From Blasia pusilla (lineage: Eukaryota; Marchantiophyta; Marchantiopsida; Blasiales): 64,000 bases of DNA. Where the stretch lies: contig CM114271.1 of assembly GCA_050084515.1 (NCBI GenBank), positions 40,672,001 through 40,736,000 on the forward strand. Reading direction: 5' to 3'. Positions 20,540 through 30,668 of the stretch are shown piece by piece. Each line of letters opens with the position of its first letter. Position 1 is the stretch's first letter. The notes under the pieces were generated by a model. It was not told the origin of the DNA and did no database searches. It saw nothing but the letters and a program-made list of their open reading frames with translations. The translations under genes were made by a program, and so were the position numbers.

Positions 20540-21130
20540 ACATCTTGATGTTTGATGGCGGTTTTTCCTATTACATATAGGGGTAGGGTTCAAGGACAAG
20601 ATCCGACTCTATCTCCGTAAAGCTTCCACTCTCGGGTCTTCACAGATGTTTTTCTCCAATCTACCTCTGGATTATACTGTTCCATCCAAGGCATTCCCAA
20701 GATAACATCATAATGTGCTAACCTAATGACCTTCATCTCCAACTCTTCCAGATACTTTCCTATCCTTAACTCTATCCTTCGAGGAATCTTCTCAATTTTT
20801 TCAGTTTACCCGTTTGGTAATTCTACCTCTTCTTTTGATCCCTCTCTAAAGCTAAGCCCAATTTCATGGCTATGGCTCTTGAAAGGAAGTTTTCTGTTGC
20901 CCCAGGATCAATCAACACTCTAACTTGGGATCCTTCTACTTCCCCATCTATACCAATGAGACATGTTTCTCCTCTCTTCAAACCATTTACCTCCACATGT
21001 TTGTGTCGACTCTCGCTTTCCTCCTTTTCTTAGAATCAGTATATCCGCGAGGCGCGATTACTGGTGGTTGGCATTCCCTTGAGATCCGCCTTCTACGTCA
21101 TCTTCCTGCGTATGTCCTCCTTCAAGATGA
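20540..21130 (-). pseudogene. Aspartic protease region of element A (inverted segment)
   Basis: The minus-strand reading gives VRVLIDPGATENFLS then RAIAMKLGL (catalytic Asp with DPG in place of the usual DSG) at about 20,880-20,945. Farther on comes DVILGMPWMEQYNPEVDWR, the conserved stretch after the protease in chromoviruses. The frame has several stops. It is followed directly by element B's 5' end. Confidence 0.82.
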
Positions 21131-22157
21131 TTAAGGGGCGATGATAAGGCCTATTTCTGAGCCTACGAAGACAAAAATTCATGGCTATATGACCATATCT
21201 ACCACACTCAAAACATTGGCGTGTATCTCTTCGGACTTCAAATTCTCTCCCTCCTCTAGGAACCCCGACCCCGTCGATTCAAGGAGCAATCCCTTGTATG
21301 TTGGGATTCCGATCTCTCTCCATTGGCATCCTTCCATTATACCTTCGCGGTACATAACCATCTCGTGCTCGAAGGTTATCCAACTCCATGGGTGTGGATC
21401 CGTAGTGGTTGTTCATGGAAGCAACCACCTCTCCTCCTCCTTCGTACACATTTTCCATACGTTGGGCACATGCCATTGCTTCATTGATATCTTGTGGGTT
21501 GTCTCGAATCACCTCTTGACACACCTTCCTCTTTAAACCTCTCTTAAACAGATCGAGAGCTTCTGGCCCATTCATGTCACGGATTTGTATCTACAAGTTA
21601 CGAAACTCTTCGACGTAGTCCTTCACGGTGCTTTTCTGCCCCAGTTGCCATAATTTCATTCTAGCAGTGAGGATTGGATCCACAGCTTGGAAATTTTGCA
21701 GCAACCCTTGCTTCATTCCGCTCCATGTAATTTTTTGAGTTGTTTCAATCAAGGATCTCTCCCATCCTTGATCGATCAATGCTCGATCGATTATCCAAGA
21801 TCTTACGAACATCCCTGCAATATAATCATCAATGTTGAAAAGGGATAAATGGATTTCCATCCGAGGGATCCAACCCTCTAATACCCCCATGGCTCGACTT
21901 CCTTTGTACGGTTCTACCTTGCATGCCTTTGTCATTTTCAATATCAATGATGCTTGAGCATTCATCTCCATCACTCTTTGTGTTGCTTGGGCCTTCAATG
22001 CTCATCCCCTTAAGGTTTCGTCACTCCTCCCAGAAGTCACGACACTCGTGGTTTCCGTCTCCATCCCACCTATCGGAATAACTCTCTCTCTCTCTCTCTA
22101 CTCTCATGTTTCTGACCAAAGTAACTTCTTGCGCTAATTCCTGGACTTGGTTTTGAC
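21131..22157 (-). pseudogene. gag of element A, complete copy in the inverted segment
   Basis: The minus-strand frames read QNQVQELAQEVTLVRN; then QRVMEMNAQASLILKMTKAC, EGWIPRMEIHLSLF and LGQKSTVKDYVEEFRNL; then EALDLFKRGLKRKVCQ. Near 21,165-21,220 is a zinc knuckle CFECGRYGHIAMNFC (CCHC with one extra residue). The order is capsid followed by nucleocapsid. The first 350 bp duplicate the gag fragment at 1,494-1,849 in opposite orientation. The copy starts exactly at the shared 15-base motif where plus-strand pol begins. Confidence 0.88.
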
Positions 22158-22680
22158 TTTGCTCAAATTGCACAATCCTTAACAACTTTACTAGGGAAAG
22201 GACAAAATTGGAATTGGGGCACATCACAAGAGATTTCTTTTCAATTATTAAAGGATGCCTTGATCAAAGCCCCTATTTTGAAGTGGTATGATCCTAATCG
22301 ACCCATCAAGTTGGCCATAAATGCTTCAGGTACTAGCATTGGAGGAGTACTACAACAAGAAAGGGAGGATGGATGGCATCCTATTGCCTTCTTTTCTTGC
22401 AAGCTATTGCCAGCAGAGCAAAACTACCATACAACTGAGTGAGAAGAACTTGCTATTGAGTTAGCAACCAAGCATTGGAAACATTACTTGGGCGATAAGA
22501 AGTTTGTGGTGGAGACTGATCACCAGCCCTTGGTTTACTTAGAGTCCCAAAAGGAACTCTCCAAACGTCAAATTCGATGGGCAAAATAGCGACAATAATT
22601 CATGATGAAAATTGTCTATGTGGAAGGAAAGAAGCAGTTGGCAAATGCCTTGACTCGTATACCACAGATGAATAACACAT
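22158..22680 (+). pseudogene. RNase H domain of element A
   Basis: After the inversion breakpoint the plus strand continues the RT connection (FAQIAQSLTTLLGKGQN) into RNase H. Landmarks are PIKLAINASGTSIGGVLQQ, PIAFFSCKLLPAEQNY, HWKHYLGDKKFVVETDHQPL and finally VEGKKQLANALTRIP. Catalytic-site Asp/Glu positions (first Asp replaced by Asn in AINASG) and two stops suggest inactivity. Confidence 0.88.
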
Positions 22681-23940
22681 CTGAAGTGGAGATTCACTCT
22701 AGTTGGTGGAAAAAGTTATCCAAAGCCACAAAGGAGGATGAAGAAATTGTTGTTGCTATTCATGCCAACAGAGTATACAAGACTCAAGGATTGGTTTTCC
22801 ATAAAGGTAAAGTATGGATCCCACAAGATCCACAATTACTCACTGAAGTATTATCTGAAGCTCACGACATAGTCATTGCGGATCATATGGGAGCTGAAAA
22901 AACCTTAGAGGGATTACAACGGGCATACTATTGGCCCAAAATGAGAGAAGATGTTGACGTATATGTAAGGAGTTGTAGGATTTGTCAATAAATCAAGGCT
23001 AGTAACACAAAACCAACAGGATTGCTGCAGCCGATCCCAATATCTCAAAAACGTTGGGAACAAGTCACTATGGATCTTGTTTGTGAGCTACCATGTACGA
23101 TCATGGGATATGACTCTATTGTGGTCTTTTTCGATAGACTAAGCAAGATGATACACCTTCGTCCGACCAAGAAGACTGTGACTGCACTAGAGTTGGCTAG
23201 GATCTACATCGAGACAGTCTTTGTCCATCATGGTCTTCCTAAAGTGCTTATCACTGATAGGGGAACCCATTTCACGAGTTTATTTTGGAAGGCTTTATTT
23301 GGGTTGCTCCAAACTAAACTAGCCATGTCTACGGCTTATCACCCTCAAACTGATGGACAAACTGAAAGGGCCAACCGTACCATTGAGGATATGCTACGCG
23401 CCTTAACATTGGAGGATCAACAAGGATGAGACTCATTGTTACCCTTAGTAGAGTTCTCATACAATAACTCTATGAACTCTTTCACTAAGACCACACTGTT
23501 CTTTTTAATGCATGGCAAGCATTCCTCAATTCCTTCTAGTCTCACTCGAATAGGGAAAAGTTTGAGGGAACCTACAAAGGTAGCTACACTTAATGAGTTT
23601 GTGGACCAGATTCAGAAAGGGGTTCAACTTGCTAAGGAGAAGTTGGCTATTGCCCAAAATCGACAAAAACAACATGCAGATGTTCATCGTCGAGATGTCA
23701 AGTTTTTTTAAGGGGACAAGGTTTGGTTAGCCACAACCAATTTATCATTAGTAGGAGTTTGTAAGCTTAATCCTTGCTATATTGGGCCTTTCACTATCTT
23801 ACAAAAAGTGGGCGCCGTGGCATATAAGCTAGACCTACCGATGCATATGAAAATCCATCCTATGTTTCATGTCTCTCTTCTTCGACCATTTATTCCACGC
23901 CCTAAAAGATTTAAGGATAATATTTTCACTCCACCACTAG
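22681..23940 (+). pseudogene. Integrase of element A
   Basis: The zinc-binding H2C2 segment is HDIVIADHMGAEKTLEG through YVRSCRICQ (22,860-22,990). The core has all three acidic residues: EQVTMDLVCELPC, KVLITDRGTHFTSLFW and DGQTERANRTIED. The post-core segment includes GDKVWLATTNLSL, NPCYIGPFTILQKVGAVAYKL (GPY/F-like) and KIHPMFHVSLLRPFIP. In-frame stops at 22,990, 23,427 and 23,709 break it. The integrase would insert the cDNA into chromosomal DNA. Confidence 0.92.
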
Positions 23941-23949
23941 CTTAAATAG

Positions 23950-24150
23950 TCGGAGATCTTGAAGAATTTGAAGTGGAATGTATCTTGAAGAAATGCACTC
24001 GAGGAGCTCATCACCAAAGAGTTGAATATTTGGTCCAATGGAAAGGATATCCACTATTTGAGGTCACATGGGAACCCTCATCCAACTTGGAAAACGCACC
24101 ATTAATAGTGGAAGAGTTTGAAAGTTCTCACAACGAGGACGTTGGGTCTT
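23950..24150 (+). pseudogene. Chromodomain at the C-terminus of element A
   Basis: The plus strand reads LEEFEVECILKKCTRGA, then VEYLVQWKGYPLFEVTWEP and SNLENAPLIVEEFE. This is the classic chromodomain fold with the aromatic-rich YLVQWKGY and TWEP motifs, which defines the chromovirus clade. Chromodomains bind methylated H3 lysine 9 and steer integration to heterochromatin. One stop (24,944-type TAA at about 23,943) precedes it, so the domain is out of an intact frame. Confidence 0.9.
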
Positions 24151-24153
24151 AAA

Positions 24154-24165
24154 TAGGGGGAGGTT
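24154..24165 (+). promoter_or_regulatory. Polypurine tract of element A
   Basis: The run AGGGGGAGGT followed by TT immediately precedes the 3' LTR. It is the expected primer for plus-strand DNA synthesis and confirms the plus orientation. Confidence 0.85.
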
Positions 24166-24519
24166 TGTAACCATCCTCTATTAGTCATAGTTAAGTTAGA
24201 ATCTATGACATGAAGCGCATAAGTGGGAAAGAATCAATCAAAAAGAGAAAAAGACAAGATACATGAGATAAAGATGAGAGTGGGACCATAGGTTGGTGAA
24301 AAGGAAGATAAGGATGAGGTTGAAGAAGATCACGTTGGGACATTAGAATCCAAAGGAGATTCTCTCATGCTATGAGAGTAGGACATGTGACATAAGGATA
24401 GGTAGAGTTAATTTGTCTTCATTGTACCTATCTCTAAGTATATAAAGGAAGAGGAGAGGTCTTGAGAGCATTCTACCTTTGAGCAACTCTAGAGTGGTTC
24501 CGTGAGTTGGAGAGTTACA
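24166..24519 (+). repeat. 3' LTR of element A
   Basis: This 354-bp repeat runs TGTAACC...GTTACA and is the partner of 798-1151. It has the same TATA box (GTATATAAAGG at about 24,438) and keeps the canonical TG start that the 5' copy has lost. Confidence 0.93.
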
Positions 24520-24699
24520 CTATGATGCAATCCCGTCTCGGATAATAGAACTCTCATCTCCATGTGCAGTACCCGGAACCACGCTCGATGCTGTGGCTAT
24601 CATCTCAAGAAGTCCAAGGGTGTACCTGCAAAACATCCCAAGAAGTCCAAGGGTGTCTTTCTCGATCACCCTTGGTATGTCAATCTCCTCAAGTCTCGC

Positions 24700-25745
24700 C
24701 CCCATCGGCTAACTCAATTGCCTCGGTAGGCATGGGGCTCACCAACACAACAACTGTGATCTATTGCGTCTTCAAACGACGCTGCTCAACTATTCCTAAC
24801 CTGAAAATCCATGTCAAGCACTTCAGATCGATTGCCTGAGCCAAGATATGACGTCGTGATGCCTCTGATAGTGACGGTACTGCCGTCACTCTTGTGGGGA
24901 ATCCCATCACTCGCTCTCACTCATCGACATTGGGCTCCACCAACCTCTATACTTGGTCATCCCAAACCAAGCTAGGTCCGGCCTCCTTGAATGCATAGGA
25001 AGCAAGAAAACTCAGCCGTGTGGGAAAGGCTGCCCGTGGCCTGCCAATTCTGTTGATCACAGTCAACGGCGGTCGATCATCTAGCCTCACTGCCTGGGAT
25101 CGACGGCCTAGATCCAATATAGAATCCACCAACAAATCGGAGGGGCGCTCTACTCTTGCATATGCCCTCCGTAACACCTTGTGTGGTACCAAGATGGTCC
25201 ACCAAAGATGTGGGCGATGTGCTCGTGAACCCCCACTCGCCGCATCTAACAACACTATCGGGCCGATCCATGTGCCTCATGTGCACTCGTCACCACGCGG
25301 GACCTCGAATTGCCCAAAATTGGCACATTCTCCAAAATGTATGGTGGAGAACGAGGCTGATGCTCCTGTAAATGTCGCAAGATCCGCATCATCTCCCAAA
25401 ACAACATGGACCGAGTGTCAACTAACCCGCTACCTCGTCCAACACTCGATTGGCCCTAACACGGCCAACCAGCAATGACCAAGTCTATGGTCCCTACCTG
25501 CTCCAAGTCCTACGCCCCCAACAATGAAATGTCCCTTGGTAGGGAACTTTGGTAATCCTGAATGGCGGACGCAGACAAAAAGTCAGGAAAATGAAGGCGT
25601 AATAGCACCACATGGTGAAGTGAAGCGCGCCATGCAACATCATCAATCTCCACATACAGGTATTGCTGCACACGCACTCCAGTGTGCAAAAACGGCTAAC
25701 CCAATGTTGATCCCTCCAAAGAGATCCAACACCCGAATACCCTTC
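24700..25745 (-). pseudogene. DNMT3-type cytosine-5 DNA methyltransferase domain in element C
   Basis: This copy is better preserved than the one in B. Motif I is GIRVLDLFGGINIGLA (25,690-25,745). After one frame slip come QQYLYVEIDDVAWRASLHH, then TIDLVIAGWPC, motif IV with the catalytic Cys (25,459-25,490); the next codon is a stop where B has CGT. Motif VI is PPYILENVPILGNSR (25,310-25,350). The motif VIII region is VLLDAASGGSRAHRPHLWWT (25,190-25,260). After a long open stretch (KVLRRAYARVERPSDLL to AGPSLVWDDQV), motifs IX and X read ERVMGFPTRVTAVPSLSE and ASRRHILAQAIDLKCL (24,800-24,920). ENVP, the AHRPHLWW block and the GFP...R-ILAQ end are those of DNMT3-class de novo methyltransferases. 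About three defects separate it from an open frame. Confidence 0.9.
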
Positions 25746-26089
25746 TCTGGGATGCACCACACAATCGAGGTGGTGTCCAAAGGGGTTATAGCAACATTCC
25801 TGCCTACTTGGGGTTCCTCTGACCCGTCATTCTCGGGTGCAAGCTTCTCGGTCCACGCAGTCTGCACATACATAGTGGCTAAGCGTCAAAGCTTCTCAAT
25901 CGAGACCCAAAGAGGCACCTCTCCTCCACAGACTGATGCGGCTACCATGACACTCCTCTCCATAGAAATGTCAAGAACAGGAGTATCCTCTGCATGGACA
26001 TGTCCCTCAATCAAATCACTAGGCCAAGTGATGGCAGTGCTAAATGCTGCTAAGGTCACCATCTCTCTTGGCCGTCGCTCGATCACTGC

Positions 26090-26560
26090 ACCTGTGAATC
26101 AAACGAGTAATGAGCTAAGGCGCCCATCACCTAACTGCCATCCTGGTCTGTAGGACGCTGACTCCTTCGAGTAATCCAAGGAAAACCCCATCGGGTATAA
26201 CACTACTCCACCAACCAACACGTCGTAGGACTCTGCATCAGTCACTATCGCCTTGGCTCGCACCACGGACTCATCTGTAGGATGTCCCGGGAAAATCCTC
26301 ACCACGACCTCATGTCAGGTGATATACTATGTGGTACTCGCTCCACCCAAGGATGTCTATATCCAAAATGGACAACGCTCCACATCGGCTCTCGTCAAGC
26401 CCAATCCTCTGAATGACGCTTTCCCCAACATCAGGGGTTGCGCTCCTGAATCCAACAAGACGCATTGCGGACTAAAAGCTCTACCTCCAGGACTCACCAA
26501 CTAGAAGACCTCTCCTCGGTTATCCAACAACACAACACCAGGAGAAACCATGGCACGCTG
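26090..26560 (-). pseudogene. Aspartic protease region of element C
   Basis: The minus strand shows QCVLLDSGAQPLMLGKASF with the catalytic DSG intact (about 26,430-26,465), then TRADVERCPFWI. After stops comes YDVLVGGVVLYPMGFSLDYS with SYRPGWQLGDGR (26,110-26,225). The last block lies where gypsy proteases have their second conserved strand. The frame is broken in the middle. Confidence 0.82.
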
Positions 26561-26599
26561 TATTTTGGGTCTAGCAGGCATCTCCGCCATCCTACCAGC

Positions 26600-28434
26600 C
26601 GCAACCTGTCATGAATCTGGCGTGGACGGCCCTAGCATCCGCTCCAAGGATAAGTCCATCACCTCCTCTACAATCACCTCTGAACGTGATACAAGAACTC
26701 CAACTCCACGCTCACATAGCGTAGCGGCCAGCCAAAAAACCTCGGCGGGCGTACCTCCCAACGTCATAACATCGAAAGCAGAAAATAAAGGAGCACGGTA
26801 CACAACAGTGGCCACCCCCAACAACTTGCTCGACACATGCCCGTCCTGAGCATCAGCAATAGAAGTCGTCGCACTCGCTTCTCCCATCGCCCTTCGTGCG
26901 TGCACACCAACAACATTATCAACTCTCCAGGAACTCTGATTAGGACCCATCGATGGGGTCCTCATCGCGTCGGACAATGTGAAAGATTGAGGAAGCCTAG
27001 TCTGTTTCCTAGCTTCTCCTTGCTGTGGATCCAACTCTACGGTTGCTCCACGCGTCACAACTACGGCAGCCTCCATCTGGGCAACCCCGCACATCCAACC
27101 AGGATCCTGCATATATCTATGGCTGATGTCAATGCCATGGATCTGGCATCGGGTAATCTCAATGCCATAGCAGAAATCTGCTTCTGTAGTTGATGTATAT
27201 GAGCAGCCATCCTAGCCTACCGCTCGGCGTCTCCCTCTATGCGTCTAGGTGGTGGGACTCTACCTCCTCCACGGGCAGCTCCACCACCCTGTCAGGAAAC
27301 TCCAGCTTCTCGTCCCCCAACGGGACCACCTGGTGCACGATCTCTAGGCCCACCCAGACCGGCTACTTGCTTTGGTGCCCTCTCTGGCCCTCGGTCCAGA
27401 TGTAACTAAGGATGTAAATTGAAACACCTAGCGCGTGTATGACCATAACTCTGATAATAGTCACACTGATAACCTCTTGGTGTAGCACCATCTCCTCCTC
27501 CATGCTGAGGAAAACGTCCATGAACCTGACGAGTGCAATCGCGTTGATGATGGGCTCCACCACATAACCAACAAGTAATGGTAGGCGGCTGCTGTTGAGC
27601 CGTATATGAAGGCGCAAGTCTCTGTGGCACCGCCTCTCGATATCCTCCATGAGCTCGTGGTGCCACAGTTGACCTATCTCGGAGTCCACGTTGCTGCACA
27701 GGTGGTGCAGACAATCGTGATTGCTCTCGCCCAGAACCCATGGTGGCTACGCTCTCCTCTGCCATGTTGCCCTCAATGTTCTCAGCGGTCCTAAAAGCAT
27801 CTTTCAACGTAGGGGAGGTGTTCATAAGAAGCACCCATGTCCACAGGGTCTGGTCGAGCATCGCGTACCATGATTGGATAGCGTGAGTCTCTATAGAGGC
27901 ATTGATAAACCGGCGCAGGCGAGTGTAAGCCTCACGCAAACTCTCACCCGGGCGCCTCTAGAAGTCGTGGATGCTTCGCAACTTCTTCGTCCGTACCCCT
28001 TGGTAGCTCGCCCTTAACTCAACAAAGAACTCAACCACGGGGTTGAACCTAGGACGAACCCGACTAGATGGTGCAACTGCTCCAGTGCGAGTGACCCCTC
28101 CTAAAACATCACTAGTGGAAGAGGAAGTAGCCTCTCCTGACTCCTCCTCCTCATCTGGGAATGGCTCTGTCCATTACACATAGTGTGGGTCATAGTAGAG
28201 TCGCCATACCTCAATCTCTTGTGCATATTTGTAGGAGAACTTATGGTAATCATCCATGGGCGCCCCCTCTAAATGCTCGAACATACCATTCCATGCTGTA
28301 ACTGGGTTGAACTCTCTAGAGTTCCTAGCCCATTGTGAATCATGCCAACTCCTAAACTCCGCAATGAAGTCATGTACCTCTATGGTGCCTATAGCACCCG
28401 AAAACCTACGCAGTCCTCTACCCCGATCGTCCAT
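26600..28434 (-). pseudogene. gag region of element C
   Basis: Open pieces at 28,174-28,434 (RRFSGAIGTIEVHDFIAEF, MFEHLEGAPMDDYHKFSY) and 27,406-27,939 (ESLREAYTRLRRFIN plus nucleocapsid) carry the capsid motifs and two CCHC zinc knuckles, CWLCGGAHHQRDC and CDYYQSYGHTRARC (27,420-27,575). A further open stretch at 26,609-27,112 links gag to protease and has no recognised domain. Stops near 28,170 and 27,960 show decay. Confidence 0.82.
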
Positions 28435-30120
28435 CTTGTATGCCTAACTAGTAGGACCACTCAATGTGTACGGTGGATCACTAAAACAATAATTCTCTAC
28501 ACGCTCCCCCTTGTCTGAAGACGACACCAAAGGAGATCAAGGTGGTCTCTCACGCGGAGACCCTCGAAACCTCGTACCACTCCGGGTAAACCCTCCAGAG
28601 CTACTCTCAAGTCCACTAACTCGCCTCTCAAAATCCCGAAAGGACGCCGTAATGGCCCTTGTGCCCCTCTCACACGATCACTCTCAATCTTGTGAGTAAT
28701 CCCTCAATCACTCAACCTAAACATGCGGCACTCAATCTACACTCTCTCACCGAGATATGTGTTGTGCGGCAACAAGCAGCGTGGTACGGAAAATCAACCG
28801 ATCTATCGTCTCATCGACAAACCATCCTCAACTTTGGACATCCCACATAGGTCTATGTCCCCTAAACCCATACGTCATCGATGCTCCTAGCATCAGCATA
28901 AAATCCAATATCCCAAATAACTTCCCAATATCCAGAAACCCCTCATCGTGCAGGGTAAGAGACCAGAATGGGTAATCTGACAACAATGTCGATGTCGCTC
29001 CTCGGCAACCGCAAATCTCGACCCCAACTCGGTCGTGAAGATAACTCCTCCAATCAGCAAGTCGTACTCCTCTCGTACTGACGCTGCTCAAACCTCCTCA
29101 ATGTGCGGTGCAGATCCAGCGGTCCGGTGTGGCATTGTCGGCAAGGAATGACTACAAACCGCATGGCACTCGGGAATGGGGTGCGGCACTCGGAGGCATA
29201 CCCTCCTCAATCAGCAATTCACACGCTCTGCTCCTTAGTGAAGGAGCGGTTCCGCGATCAAGACAGTGCGGTGTGGCCACGAGCGGCACGTTGCAGCTAC
29301 GGGCGTCACGGCATGGTACTCGATCATCATCGAGCGGCTACCAATCCCAACATAGGAACATGAAATGAAACCTCAAACACCATAACCCGATGTCACCTGC
29401 CATCATAGGTTCATGACAAAACTACGATGACGGTGGCGGCCAAACCAAAATACGTGGTGGCCGCGTAAGTCAGAGAATCAATGGTGGTCATGGAAGACTC
29501 TCCACTCCGTAATGGCGGCAATGGCAACCAAAGGGTGGACAATGGCCGAACGCGGCTCTGAGCAGCGCTAGGCAGCTGGTTTAGGGTTTGAACAATTTAA
29601 CCCTAAAAATCACCTAGCATGGCATTTTTGCAAGATTGACCATAACTTTTTTCTCGCAACTCCAAATTGTGCATCATTAGTTGCATAGCGTGTACAGCTT
29701 CATGATCTACGAGAGTGTTAAAAAAAATATTTGAATCGGAAATTCCAGTAAAAATAGACAGGAACTGTCGTAAAGTCCAATGTCTCTTTCTCCTACACAA
29801 AATTCAGCAGCGCCTCCGCGCTGATTTCTCCCAACGAAAATGTAAAACATACGAGAACACAAAACAACAAGCTACATGGTACTCCCAAGAGCACCGGCAT
29901 GGTGCAACCCGCTCCCATACTCAATCCCTATCAAAAATTGGGCAGCACTTCCACGCGCCACTCTTCCACACGAAAAATCGGAAAAAGAAACATCACAAAT
30001 AAGCGGCTCTTGCTTTGGTGAGCACTCCCATGAACCGCTGAACAGGGAATACAATCCCCAACCTACAAAACCAGCGAGTGACTAGCGAACTCCCCCATGA
30101 AGCTCTCTCACTCACTCATT
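28435..30120. other. Region upstream of element C gag, probably its leader
   Basis: No protein family is recognisable on either strand. By position it would be the untranslated leader of element C (minus). A short low-complexity A-run and a GGGTTTGAACAATTTAACCC inverted motif lie near 29,580-29,605. The corresponding 5' LTR was not identified with confidence. Confidence 0.4.
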
Positions 30121-30124
30121 CTCT

Positions 30125-30440
30125 CTTTGTAAAATAAGATCTAATCTCTCTCACAACACCATAGTTCTCACATGTGTGCACTCTCATATGTCTCTCTCAA
30201 TGTCAAACCAAACCCATTCTCCTAATGAGAAGTTTGGGTTAGACACACAAGGCAAGCAAGACCATAGCTCCGCCGCCTCGTGCTAAGAGGTTCAACAAAG
30301 AGAGAATGAGCTCTCAAGCTCTCTCTCCTTGAGGTGTACCCCTCCCCTCTCCCAAGCTCTCTCCATGGTAACCTATGCTCCCAAGTTACCTCCTTGGCTC
30401 TTGACCTCATATAGGAGGTCAAGGGTCACGTACCAAAAAT
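30125..30440 (-). repeat. Left arm of a 315-bp inverted repeat
   Basis: This is the reverse complement of 31,990-32,305 with scattered mismatches. Shared landmarks include AGGTTACCATGGAGAGAGCT and TTCATTCTCTCTTTGTTGAA. It may be a fragment of a retroelement LTR present twice in opposite orientation. The 1.5-kb spacer lies between the arms. Confidence 0.88.
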
Positions 30441-30453
30441 AGAAAGTCAATCA

Positions 30454-30668
30454 TATACTCAAAATGACACTTACCTAGAATGGCACTCTACTAGATCTCA
30501 CCGATCTTATAGAGCGCCTTCTTGAGTAGTGGAGGACACGCTCAGGAGGTCAAGGATGACCTGTTGAGGCCTCAGGAAACCTGAGAGAGCAGGTTTCCCC
30601 TTCGTTTTGGCTCATTTGGAGCCATATTGAGGAACTTACTATTTTAGGTAAGTACCATTTTGAGTATA
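30454..30668. mobile_element. MITE-like element
   Basis: This 215-bp segment has 24-bp imperfect terminal inverted repeats (TATACTCAAAATGACACTTA at the left; TAGGTAAGTACCATTTTGAG at the right). It may carry a TA target duplication, as for Tc1/mariner-type MITEs. It has no coding capacity and sits just inside the spacer of the larger inverted repeat. Confidence 0.6.

Larger units (their letters stand above)
798..24519 (+). mobile_element. Ty3/gypsy chromovirus 'element A', internally inverted and carrying nested insertions
   Basis: The outer limits are two 354-bp direct repeats starting (T/C)GTAACC and ending TTACA or CTACA. They are followed by a Met-tRNA primer-binding site on the left and preceded by a purine tract on the right. 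Coding parts are: gag start 1433-1849 (+); RT 1865-2660 (-); protease and complete gag 20,540-22,157 (-); RNase H, integrase and chromodomain 22,158-24,150 (+). The order and strands only make sense if about 1,850-22,172 has been inverted. Element B (2,707-20,535) sits between A's protease and RT. Multiple stops and frameshifts make A non-autonomous. No convincing target-site duplication is visible at 792-797 versus 24,520-24,525. Confidence 0.9.
24520..28434 (-). mobile_element. Ty3/gypsy element C, gag-protease-methyltransferase part (right piece)
   Basis: On the minus strand this half reads gag (27,150-28,434), protease (26,090-26,560) and DNMT3-type methyltransferase (24,700-25,745). A linker then stops at the element A insertion and resumes as the RT at 1-797. 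Protein-level similarity to element B through all domains shows the same family. No clear LTR of C was found within the window. Confidence 0.87.
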
